Assembly (NCBI GenBank): GCA_905195005.1
Contig: CAJJUC010000091.1
Span: forward strand, 1 to 9,902
DNA from: an uncultured Eubacteriales bacterium
GTDB taxonomy: Bacteria; Bacillota; Clostridia; UMGS1883
Reading direction: 5' to 3'
DNA length: 9,902 nt
Positions 1 through 6,697 of this stretch are shown here, in pieces; position 1 is the first letter of the stretch, and every line of letters starts with the position of its first letter. A model generated the notes under the pieces. It was not told the DNA's origin, did not search any database, and saw only the letters and a program-made list of their open reading frames with translations. The position numbers were made by a program, and so were the translations under genes.

Positions 1-164
1 TAAATGCCGTTCACTGGTTTAATCCTCTTTGCTATCTTGCCTGTGCTGCTTTGAGCGAAGCGTGTGAGGTGTCGTGCGATATGTCGGCGACAAAAAATAT
101 GTCCGAAGATGAACAAAAGTTATATATGCAGACAATTCTTAATTTAGCCACAGAAAGGAGCTAA
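1..164 (+). CDS. M56 (BlaR1-like) membrane metallopeptidase, C-terminal end of this frame (partial)
   Basis: Only the last 53 codons are present; the frame is read from base 3 to the TAA at 162-164. The peptide begins NAVHWFNPLCYLACAALSEA and continues with CEVSCD and LYMQTILNLATERS. In M56 antirepressor/sensor peptidases a HWFNP segment follows the HExxH zinc site, then an acidic helix and a CD pair, so this is the cytoplasmic protease region just after the catalytic helix. The HExxH motif itself would lie upstream of the window. The stop is earlier than expected: family members normally continue through a basic linker into another membrane helix and an ectodomain, and exactly such a sequence is encoded by the next gene in another frame. 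The gene is therefore either split by a one-base change or is a true two-gene arrangement. The family call is by motif recognition only. Confidence 0.72.
   Translation, partial: NAVHWFNPLCYLACAALSEACEVSCDMSATKNMSEDEQKLYMQTILNLATERS
154..160 (+). promoter_or_regulatory. Ribosome-binding site at the M56 split point
   Basis: The sequence AAAGGAG lies 8 nt before the ATG at 169 and overlaps the last codons of the upstream M56 frame (GAA AGG AGC TAA). It makes re-initiation at 169 plausible and decides the start of the next gene. Removing one G from this run would fuse both frames into a single M56-like protein. Confidence 0.6.
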
Positions 165-168
165 AAAA

Positions 169-1326
169 ATGCTTGAAAATTTATACACAACAAAAATGAG
201 CGCAAACAAAAAGACCTTGCAGAACAGGTTCACAAAAATCCGCAGGGGAAGCGGTCGGATTTCAAAGATTATGGCGGCGGTGATGTCCTGCGCCGTTGCT
301 GTGACAATGCTTGGCGCAACCATTGTTATGGCGGCGGTCGGCTCGGACGGTTTGGAGCATTGGGACAAAAACGAGATTTATTTTCTCGGCAGTGTGAGCT
401 TCACGGCAAATACTTCGGGAAAGAATGTTCCTAATTGGGTAAAAGATGATGTTGTCGGAGATGACGGAAATATATCCGTTACAATAAGGAATTATCAAAT
501 GCGGCGCAAAACACGCGGTTATGTTTCGTTATGTACAATAGCCGAATTATCAGGTGCGGGCGGAACGACAAGGCTCTATTCGATTAGCGGCGGAGGCATA
601 AATCGTGCGGCGTCCTTTGACAGCAACAGAAATTTAATAAGCGGCGGAGCAACTTCAAGTCTTAACTATCCGTACTCAAGCAGCTATCGTTTTATAGAAG
701 CAGCCGAAAACGGCGGACTTTTGGAATATGCAAAACCGTTTGTCGAAAACGGTATGCTTGACAGCGAAAGCGGAAAAAGGAAATGTGTTCGTGTTGAATT
801 TGGCATAGATGAACAAAAGAACATATGTGCGATACGTCTTAATCTTTGTTTAACCGATGAAATTAACCCCTATGATATACAAAGAAATGATAACTTCGAT
901 GCTATTGACGCATCGGCAGACAGTTTGAATATCATCGGGACTATCGGAGATAAAGCGGAAGATTTTTTTAACTGCGGTTGGTGTATGTACTTTACGGATT
1001 TTGAGCGAGATTACAGAAACATTGAAAACAGCGATGTTAAAATAAGCGTGGAAAAAGCTGTGCCGGAAGAAATTATTATTAATACGGATATTAATTTAGA
1101 GAATGCCGAATATGTCAATGTAACAATTTTAGACAATAAAAATAATACTGTAACCATACAAGGAGAACCTGCGTCGTTAAACAGACATACAATTATAAAA
1201 CAATATAAGATGTTTGACGGGAATACTGCATTTAATTCCAATGAAAAATACAGAATATGTATAGGCGTGCTTGATAAAAACAACAATTTACTTTGCCGCT
1301 GGCAAAAGTACGTAACAATTCAATAA
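169..1326 (+). CDS. Membrane-anchored ectodomain protein, likely the detached C-terminal half of the M56 peptidase
   Basis: This 385-residue protein has a short basic cytoplasmic N-terminus (LYTTKMSANKKTLQNRFTKI, residues 5-24) and one membrane helix at about 33-57. The remaining ~325 residues should lie outside the cell. The N-terminal stretch resembles the linker that in clostridial M56 proteins comes straight after the protease domain and before the last membrane helix, so I infer it is the rest of the gene ending at 164. There is no cleavable signal peptide; the topology is N-in/C-out. The ectodomain is rich in Asn, Gly and Ser with short beta-like stretches and ends CRWQKYVTIQ; I recognise no named catalytic domain in it. 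The start at 169 is supported by AAAGGAG eight bases upstream. The next gene follows after 15 nt, indicating an operon. It could be an independent anchored ligand-binding protein rather than a fission product. Confidence 0.7.
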   Translation: MLENLYTTKMSANKKTLQNRFTKIRRGSGRISKIMAAVMSCAVAVTMLGATIVMAAVGSDGLEHWDKNEIYFLGSVSFTANTSGKNVPNWVKDDVVGDDGNISVTIRNYQMRRKTRGYVSLCTIAELSGAGGTTRLYSISGGGINRAASFDSNRNLISGGATSSLNYPYSSSYRFIEAAENGGLLEYAKPFVENGMLDSESGKRKCVRVEFGIDEQKNICAIRLNLCLTDEINPYDIQRNDNFDAIDASADSLNIIGTIGDKAEDFFNCGWCMYFTDFERDYRNIENSDVKISVEKAVPEEIIINTDINLENAEYVNVTILDNKNNTVTIQGEPASLNRHTIIKQYKMFDGNTAFNSNEKYRICIGVLDKNNNLLCRWQKYVTIQ

Positions 1327-1341
1327 GAGGAGGTTTTCAAG

Positions 1342-2160
1342 ATGAAAAAAATAATATTCAGCCTGTTGTGTATAATGATGCTGTGTTCTGCGGCTACATT
1401 TGCCGAAGAACCCGAAACGGTCGGCGGAACAATCACACTGACGCAGTTTTTAGGCGTCAGCCGTGAAAACGCAAAAAGCGTGTCAATAACGATAACAATG
1501 AACGATGTCGACTTTGAAACGGTTTATGTTGATAAAAACGCCTTTTACGATATAAGCGATAATTATATGCTTACCTCTGTTTTTGAACCGGAGCCGATAA
1601 CGCAAGAGGGCGTATATATAACTATTGAAAAAACAGACGGCAGTCTTGCCTATGCGTATATAGAAAAATGGGGGTTTGCGGACAAATACAGCCTTTTAAT
1701 GAGCAGACTTCCGTATTCGCTCTATAAATCGGACGATATGCTCAAAATCAATGACATAATCGCACTCGCAAAACCGAAAATTATCGTAAATGAAAACCTT
1801 GACATAACAATAAACGGACGAAAAACCGATTTTACGCTAAAACCGTTTGTTGATGAAAACGGCAGAACGCTTGTTCCGGCAAAAGAATTTTGTGGTTTTA
1901 TTCGCAAAAGCTTTGTTTGGTCGGAGAATCCTCCGCACATTGCAATTAACCCTCATTCAGATACAACTTTGGAATCGGGCGGAAATTTAGGCGATTCCGT
2001 TATTTTCAGAATAGGCGAAAAGAATTATGAAATAAACGGCGGATTATACGAAACAGATACGGCGGCACAGCTTGTTGGCGAAAACGCATATATTCCGCTT
2101 CGCGCTGTTGCCGAGCTGCTGGGGTATAATGTTGTGTATGCTCCGTCATCGGGCTTATAA
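1342..2160 (+). CDS. Secreted copper-amine-oxidase N-terminal (stalk) domain protein
   Basis: The 272-residue product opens with a typical signal peptide (MKKIIFSLLCIMMLCSAATFA) with likely cleavage after about residue 21. Residues 25-140 form an uncharacterised beta-rich region. Residues about 147-270 match the copper amine oxidase N-terminal stalk-like domain common in Clostridia and Paenibacilli: a predicted hairpin (DITINGRKTDF), then NGRTLVPAKEF, a VWSENPPHIAI strand, and a second repeat-like half ending NAYIPLRAVAELLGYNVVY. Despite the name, such proteins are not oxidases; the domain is thought to act in cell-wall or surface binding. The start is fixed by GAGGAGG at 1327-1333, eight bases before the ATG. 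The domain stops slightly short of its usual final beta strand (it ends APSSGL). It lies at the end of the M56 operon and is followed by a terminator hairpin. Confidence 0.82.
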   Translation: MKKIIFSLLCIMMLCSAATFAEEPETVGGTITLTQFLGVSRENAKSVSITITMNDVDFETVYVDKNAFYDISDNYMLTSVFEPEPITQEGVYITIEKTDGSLAYAYIEKWGFADKYSLLMSRLPYSLYKSDDMLKINDIIALAKPKIIVNENLDITINGRKTDFTLKPFVDENGRTLVPAKEFCGFIRKSFVWSENPPHIAINPHSDTTLESGGNLGDSVIFRIGEKNYEINGGLYETDTAAQLVGENAYIPLRAVAELLGYNVVYAPSSGL

Positions 2161-2183
2161 TAATATAAATCGAAGCATAAATG

Positions 2184-2226
2184 AAAACACGCATATCACT
2201 TTCTTAGGGTGGTATGCGTGTTTTTT
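2184..2226. terminator. Rho-independent terminator between convergent operons
   Basis: The arm at 2184-2199 (AAAACACGCATATCAC) pairs with 2209-2224 (GTGGTATGCGTGTTTT) over 16 positions with a single T-G wobble, around a 9-nt loop. On the plus strand the arm runs into six Ts (2221-2226), a standard intrinsic terminator for the M56/amine-oxidase operon. Read from the minus strand, the same hairpin follows immediately after the stop codon of the small gene ending at 2225 and exits into only four Ts, so it probably works in both directions but more strongly on plus. Confidence 0.88.
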
Positions 2227-2518
2227 AGCGAATATATTCAAGTATTGCCTTAAGCTCCTCCTTAGCGTCCGTGACAGCATCGGTGAGCTGCCTGTTAGGG
2301 TGCGTTTGAAGCGGAGCGGTGTTAATTGCGGCAAGCGCATTATAAACGGCAGCGCTGTAAAGCTGCGCATTTTCATCTGTCGGAGAGGCTGCGCCGCCGA
2401 GATCGCGCTTGCAGTCCTCAAGCAGTGTTATCGCATTTTCCTCCGACATGGCGAGCGCGATTATTGCGCGCTCCATTTTGTCAATATGCTCACGGAGAAG
2501 CTCCTGTGTGCTTTTCAA
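2225..2518 (-). CDS. Small hypothetical protein after the DnaC/DnaI-type loader gene
   Basis: A 97-residue protein with no family I recognise. I place the start at the TTG at 2518 because TTAGGAG (2533-2527) sits eight bases before it; a GTG at 2527 overlaps that site and is a poorer choice. The sequence is helical and charged: residues 1-40 (KSTQELLREHIDKMERAIIA onward) look like an amphipathic helix with coiled-coil character, a Gly/Ala/Pro hinge follows at about 40-46 (GGAASPT), and a helical C-terminus ends DAKEELKAILEYIR. There is no signal peptide or membrane segment, so it should be cytoplasmic. It begins 11 nt after the loader gene stop and its ribosome-binding site overlaps that stop, so translation is probably coupled. 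A role near replication is suggested only by position. Confidence 0.68.
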   Translation of the reverse strand: MKSTQELLREHIDKMERAIIALAMSEENAITLLEDCKRDLGGAASPTDENAQLYSAAVYNALAAINTAPLQTHPNRQLTDAVTDAKEELKAILEYIR

Positions 2519-2529
2519 GTCAATCACTC

Positions 2530-3522
2530 CTAAATATTGCCAAGCTTTTTCAGCTTGCGTATGTCGCTGCCCAAAAATTCCAGCATTCCGAAGCTGCCGC
2601 TTATGCGCGACGCAATCCTGTCGGTATAAGTTTTTGCAAGCATTGCGCGGTTCAGATTCGTTGATATTATCATCTTGCGCCCCGAAAGCAGGCGGCTGTT
2701 GATTATGCCGAACAGCTCCGCGCATGTAAACTGCGTCACAAATTCGCTGCCGAGATCATCCAGAATCAAAAGCTCACATTCGGAAATTTTATTTACAATA
2801 TAGTCCGAACGCTCCGAAACCTCGCGCCCGAAATGCATATCCTCAAGAATCGGAAAAAGTGCGTTGCTGCTGACATAAAGCACATCAACGCCCTTTTCAA
2901 GCAGCGCATTTGCAATGGCGGAGGAAAGAAAGGTTTTCCCGAGACCGCAGCCGCCGCAGAAAAGAAGATTATCCGTGCGGCTTTTGAAATCGCGGACAAA
3001 TTCCTTACATTCGTTTAAAATGGCGCTCATATTTTCGCGCGGAGAACAGCCGTATTCCTCAACATATTCATCACTGTAATAATCAAGGCTGAATTTGTCA
3101 AAGGTTTGCCCGGCGAGCGCCTCGGATAGATTCGCTTCACTGAGCGCAAAGCGCGTCATTTCACGCGTCATACATGAACAGAGCTTTCCGTCCGCAAAGC
3201 CCGTATCGCTGCAGAGAGGGCAGTGGGGGGGAGGGTCAAGATAGTCTGTCGGATATCCGTTTTCGGCGAGCAACCGGCTGCGTTCCTCAATGTAACGCTT
3301 GTTTTCCTCCATAATTCCTGCCGCAGCGCTTATTTCGCTGCATTTTCCGTCCGCAATGGCGCGCAGCATTCTTATTCCGTAGCGGTCAAGCTCGGATTCA
3401 ATTTCAAAAATGCGCGGAACGCGCGAAAAAACCTCGTTTTTGCGCCTGTTAAGCTCCAATTCGCGCTTTGCCTTGCGGTCCGCAACTATTTTTGCGGCAC
3501 GCGTATATAACGATTCCGCCAT
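2530..3522 (-). CDS. DnaC/DnaI-type replicative helicase loader ATPase
   Basis: A 330-residue AAA+ ATPase of the DnaC/DnaI family, which binds the hexameric replicative helicase and delivers it to DNA prepared by DnaA and DnaD. The N-terminal ~95 residues are helical and charged. A cysteine cluster follows (CPLC at 101-104, CSC at 115-117) that matches the zinc-binding region of DnaI-type loaders. The ATPase core shows Walker A GGCGLGKT (190-197), Walker B LLILDD (251-256), a sensor-1 STN (287-289) and the YTDRIASRI segment (about 299-307) with candidate arginine-finger residues. The length is near the ~310 residues usual for DnaI. The start is the ATG at 3522, preceded by GAGGTGAT (3534-3527); an upstream GTG at 3531 falls inside that site and was rejected. 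The dnaD-like gene ends 78 nt upstream, so the two loader components are adjacent. Confidence 0.9.
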   Translation of the reverse strand: MAESLYTRAAKIVADRKAKRELELNRRKNEVFSRVPRIFEIESELDRYGIRMLRAIADGKCSEISAAAGIMEENKRYIEERSRLLAENGYPTDYLDPPPHCPLCSDTGFADGKLCSCMTREMTRFALSEANLSEALAGQTFDKFSLDYYSDEYVEEYGCSPRENMSAILNECKEFVRDFKSRTDNLLFCGGCGLGKTFLSSAIANALLEKGVDVLYVSSNALFPILEDMHFGREVSERSDYIVNKISECELLILDDLGSEFVTQFTCAELFGIINSRLLSGRKMIISTNLNRAMLAKTYTDRIASRISGSFGMLEFLGSDIRKLKKLGNI

Positions 3523-3600
3523 GCATATCACCTCTTTTTAATTTGTGGAAAATTGCGAAAAACACAATGACAAAAAAAGCTGCCGTATTCCTATTCATAC

Positions 3601-4602
3601 TTACATACGGTTTTTCTGCTTTTCAAGCCTCAGTCTGCGTTCAATCGCAGCCATATCGTCCAGCTCATAGCTGCCCTGATGCGCACTCTTGCGCAGGGGC
3701 GGCTTTGCAGGATCCTTTTGCTCGAGCTGCGCGGCGGTTTTAATTCCTTTATCGTGCCACGACCGCAGAATTGTGTTCATATAAGGCAGCGAAAGCTTTC
3801 CGGTGTTGTTCACGGTTCGCTCAAAAGCCGCTTTTATCATAGCTTCGCTCATATTAAGCTCGGAAACCCACGATGATATGTATTTTGCTTCGGAGGCTGA
3901 CAGCGCCCTGTCAATTCCGAAGATTTTTTTGCATTTATTCTGCATTCTGTTTTCCTTGGCGGCTCTGTTTATTATTTTTCCTGCCGCGGCAAAATCAATG
4001 CCCTGCTCATGCCAGCTTTCGGCAACCTTGTCAATATAGGCAAAGCCCGTTTTTTCAATGGAAACGCAGTATTCGAGGAGCGAGAGCACCAGCTCACCGC
4101 TCATTCCGTACCAGTCCATATAATTATAAATAGCCGTTATTTCGCGCTGCGAAAGCGTTTTTTTCAGAATCTGCTCCGCCATTGTAATTGTGTCTTTAAT
4201 TTGCGGATTGATTTTCATTGCGGCTGAAACATCGCTCATGGTTGCGCGCTTATGCTGCGGCTTTTCCTCCGCAGGTGCGGAAGCGGCAGCTTCATCGGAT
4301 GCTTTCTTTTTCGGCAGGTCTGTGGCATCGGCAATAACAGGCTCGAATATAAGCCTGTCCTTTCCGACGACGCTCACAAGCCCGACCTTTTTCCAGTACC
4401 GCCATGCCTTTGTAACATCGGTTTCAAGAATATCGAGCGCTTCGGCAATGGAAGCGTTTGTAACGTCCGCTTCGGGCTCGCAGCATTTTGCAAGACCGTA
4501 AAGATAAACCTTAACGTAGGTTGCATTGGCGTTTATCATATATTTATTTATAAATTCAACCGGAACGGGAACGCTCATCTGCCGGTTCGAGAAAGTTGCC
4601 AT
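3601..4602 (-). CDS. DnaD-domain primosome protein
   Basis: A 333-residue DnaD/DnaB-like replication initiation protein. Residues about 10-90 are consistent with the N-terminal winged-helix (DDBH1-type) domain, including the run VTKAWRYWKKVGLVSVVG. A low-complexity Ala/Glu/Lys linker covers about 95-120. Two copies of the DnaD C-terminal (DDBH2) domain follow, at about 137-202 and 224-287; each ends with the family signature, YIDKVAESWHEQGI in the first and YMNTILRSWHDKGI in the second. The C-terminus is basic (RRLRLEKQKNRM), suiting DNA contact. Family members remodel origin DNA and help recruit the helicase loader, and the loader gene lies directly downstream. Two DDBH2 copies occur in a common clostridial form that may cover roles split between DnaB and DnaD in Bacillus. 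The ATG at 4602 has only a weak AGAAGG-like site about 12 nt upstream. Confidence 0.9.
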   Translation of the reverse strand: MATFSNRQMSVPVPVEFINKYMINANATYVKVYLYGLAKCCEPEADVTNASIAEALDILETDVTKAWRYWKKVGLVSVVGKDRLIFEPVIADATDLPKKKASDEAAASAPAEEKPQHKRATMSDVSAAMKINPQIKDTITMAEQILKKTLSQREITAIYNYMDWYGMSGELVLSLLEYCVSIEKTGFAYIDKVAESWHEQGIDFAAAGKIINRAAKENRMQNKCKKIFGIDRALSASEAKYISSWVSELNMSEAMIKAAFERTVNNTGKLSLPYMNTILRSWHDKGIKTAAQLEQKDPAKPPLRKSAHQGSYELDDMAAIERRLRLEKQKNRM

Positions 4603-4634
4603 ATAAATACCAGCCTTCTTTGAATCTTTTATTT

Positions 4635-4663
4635 ATTGTAACATAAAAACACAAGAATGTACA
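4635..4663 (-). promoter_or_regulatory. Probable sigma-A promoter for the dnaD-like/loader genes
   Basis: Read on the minus strand, TGTACA (4663-4658, 4 of 6 to the -35 consensus) is followed after 17 nt by TACAAT (4640-4635, 5 of 6 to the -10). A TG one base before the -10 gives an extended -10 element. Transcription would start about 25 nt before the dnaD-like ATG. It sits in the 95-nt gap after the topoisomerase gene, where I see no clear terminator, so read-through from upstream is also possible. Confidence 0.45.
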
Positions 4664-4697
4664 GCTTTTTTAGAATATCAGCGCGAAAAAAGGTTTT

Positions 4698-6680
4698 TCA
4701 GCTTATATCGGTAAGCTCGATATAATCCCTTCCGTGCTCCGCAATGAAATCCTTTCTTCCCTGAAGATTATCGCCGAGAAGCAAATCAAACACCTGCGCG
4801 GTTTTCTCCGCTTCATCGGGCATAACCTTTATCAGGCGGCGCGTTTCGGGATTCATTGTCGTTTGCCACATCATGTCGGGCTGGTTCTCGCCGAGTCCCT
4901 TGCTCCGCTGAATCGACACGCCCTTATCCGGCAGCTTTGCAAGAATTTCCGTTTTTTCCTTTTCGGTGTATGCAAAATACGAAACGTCCTTGTAAACTAT
5001 TTCAAACAGCGGAGATTCCGCGATGAATACCTTCCCCTCGCGGATGAGCGTGGGCACAAGACGGTAAAGCATGGTGAGTATCAGCGTCCGTATCTGGAAG
5101 CCGTCAACATCGGCATCGGTGCATATTATTATTTTGTCCCAGCGCAGATTATCGATATCAAAGGCGTTTACATCCTTGTTGTGCTTTGAATTAATCTCAA
5201 CTCCGCAGCCCATAACCTTGAGCAGGTCGGTTATGATATCGTTTTTAAAAACCTTCTGAAAGTCTGCCTTAAGGCAGTTGAGAATTTTTCCGCGGACGGG
5301 AATTATCGCCTGAAAATCCGCGTCACGCCCGAGCTTGCAGGCGCCGAGCGCACTGTCACCCTCAACGATATAAAGCTCGCGCCGCGAAACATCCTTCGTG
5401 CGGCAGTCAACGAATTTCTGAACGCGGTTCGTAACATCAATGCTGCCCATCAGCTTTTTTTTCATATTTGTGCGCGTGCGCTCCGCCGTTTCGCGGCTGC
5501 GCTTGTTGAGAAGAATCTGGTTGCAAACGCGCTCCGCCTCGGGACGGTTCTCGATGAAGAATATTTCGAGATTATGCTTCAGAAAATCCGTCATTGCTTC
5601 CTGAATGAATTTGTTCGTGATGCTTTTCTTAGTCTGATTTTCATAGCTTACAACGGTTGAAAAGCAATTTGTGACAAGCACAAGGCTGTCCGAAATATCG
5701 TTAAATGTTATTTTGGCTTCATTTTTCGTATATTTGTTATTCTGCCGCAGATAGGAGTCAACGGCGCTCACAAACGCGCTTCTTGCTGCCTTGTCGGGTG
5801 CGCCGCCGTGCTCGAGAAAGCTGGAGTTATGATAGTATTCGATAAGCTGAATATCGTTCGAAAAAGTCCATGCGGCGCTGAGCTTAACCTTATAATCCTT
5901 CATATCGGCACGGTCGCGCCCAACGCGCTCGCCCTCGTAAAAAGCGGTGCCGCAAAGCCTTTTTTCGTTGTCCGGGCAGATTTCATTGATATAATCCACG
6001 ATTCCGTTTTCATAACAATACTCGAATTTCTGAACGCCGCCGCTTTCGTGATATGTGAGCTTGAATGTGATTCCTGCGTTGACAACCGCCTGCCTTTTAA
6101 GCGATTCACAGAAAAATTCAACGGGAATACTGATATCGGTAAAAACCTGCAAATCGGGGCGCCATTTGATAACGCTTCCGGTGCTGCGGTACTTTTTTTC
6201 CTCCTTGTAAAGTCCGCCGACGTTTTCGCCCTTTTCAAAATAAAGCTTATGCTCGTAGCCGTCGCGGCACACAGTTACATCCATGTATTCCGCGCTGTAC
6301 TGCGTTGCGCAAAGTCCGAGTCCGTTAAGACCGAGCGAGTACAGATAGCTCTCGCTTTCGCCCTTGTCATATTTTCCGCCTGCGTAAAGCTCGCAGAATA
6401 CAAGCTCCCAGTTGTATTTTTCCTCTTTCGGGTTCCAGTCGAGCGGGATTCCGCGCCCGTAGTCCTTAACCTCAACGGAATTATCAGTAAAGCGCGTGAC
6501 CTCAATGACCTTTCCGTAGCCTTCCTTTGCTTCATCTATTGAATTGGATATTATCTCAAAAACGCTGTGCTCGCAGCCCTCGATTCCGTCCGAGCCGAAT
6601 ATAACCCCGGGGCGCTTGCGCACGCGGTCGGCGCCCTTAAGCGCCGTTATGCTTTCGTTTCCGTAATTCTTCTTTGCCAT
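4698..6680 (-). CDS. GyrB/ParE-like type IIA topoisomerase subunit B (divergent clostridial paralogue)
   Basis: The 660-residue protein has the full architecture of a type IIA topoisomerase B subunit. The GHKL ATPase shows FEIISNSIDEA (41-51; E42 and N46 are the catalytic and Mg-binding positions), KDYGRGIP (72-79) and the ATP-lid glycines GLNGLG (117-122). The transducer carries the QTK loop (349-351). The TOPRIM domain has IVEGDSA (438-444, E440) and TDADVDG (521-527) for metal-dependent strand cleavage; SKGLGE is at 593-598. Several motifs depart from ordinary GyrB/ParE wording (GLNGLG rather than GLHGVG; DADVDGFQI rather than DADVDGSHI; ALGACK after EGDS), placing it in a divergent third-type subgroup seen in Clostridia rather than housekeeping gyrase. 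All catalytic residues are kept, so it should be active with an A subunit, which is not in the window. The start ATG is preceded by GGAGGG. It starts 17 nt after folD ends. Confidence 0.88.
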   Translation of the reverse strand: MAKKNYGNESITALKGADRVRKRPGVIFGSDGIEGCEHSVFEIISNSIDEAKEGYGKVIEVTRFTDNSVEVKDYGRGIPLDWNPKEEKYNWELVFCELYAGGKYDKGESESYLYSLGLNGLGLCATQYSAEYMDVTVCRDGYEHKLYFEKGENVGGLYKEEKKYRSTGSVIKWRPDLQVFTDISIPVEFFCESLKRQAVVNAGITFKLTYHESGGVQKFEYCYENGIVDYINEICPDNEKRLCGTAFYEGERVGRDRADMKDYKVKLSAAWTFSNDIQLIEYYHNSSFLEHGGAPDKAARSAFVSAVDSYLRQNNKYTKNEAKITFNDISDSLVLVTNCFSTVVSYENQTKKSITNKFIQEAMTDFLKHNLEIFFIENRPEAERVCNQILLNKRSRETAERTRTNMKKKLMGSIDVTNRVQKFVDCRTKDVSRRELYIVEGDSALGACKLGRDADFQAIIPVRGKILNCLKADFQKVFKNDIITDLLKVMGCGVEINSKHNKDVNAFDIDNLRWDKIIICTDADVDGFQIRTLILTMLYRLVPTLIREGKVFIAESPLFEIVYKDVSYFAYTEKEKTEILAKLPDKGVSIQRSKGLGENQPDMMWQTTMNPETRRLIKVMPDEAEKTAQVFDLLLGDNLQGRKDFIAEHGRDYIELTDIS

Positions 6681-6697
6681 TTTTCCCTCCGGATTAA

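Noticed and set aside
150..175. Programmed +1 ribosomal frameshift joining the two M56 pieces
   Set aside because: The AAAGGAG element overlaps the stop instead of lying a few bases before a slippery codon, and AGC followed by TAA is a poor slippage site. Re-initiation at 169 or a simple indel explains it better.
2519..2725. Upstream extension of the small gene into the loader gene (open frame back to 2725)
   Set aside because: The extra residues are encoded antiphase within the conserved loader C-terminus and have no start signal; TTG 2518 with TTAGGAG is the supported start.
4660..4700. Terminator after the topoisomerase gene
   Set aside because: A and T runs are present (AAAAACCTTTTTT), but the loop would be only two bases and the flanking G/C pairs do not line up, so no stable hairpin with a T-tract can be drawn.
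5808..6542. Long plus-strand open frame of 244 codons opposite the topoisomerase gene
   Set aside because: It is antisense to a conserved gene with all catalytic motifs, has no convincing ribosome-binding site, and its translation resembles no protein family; it is a codon-bias shadow.
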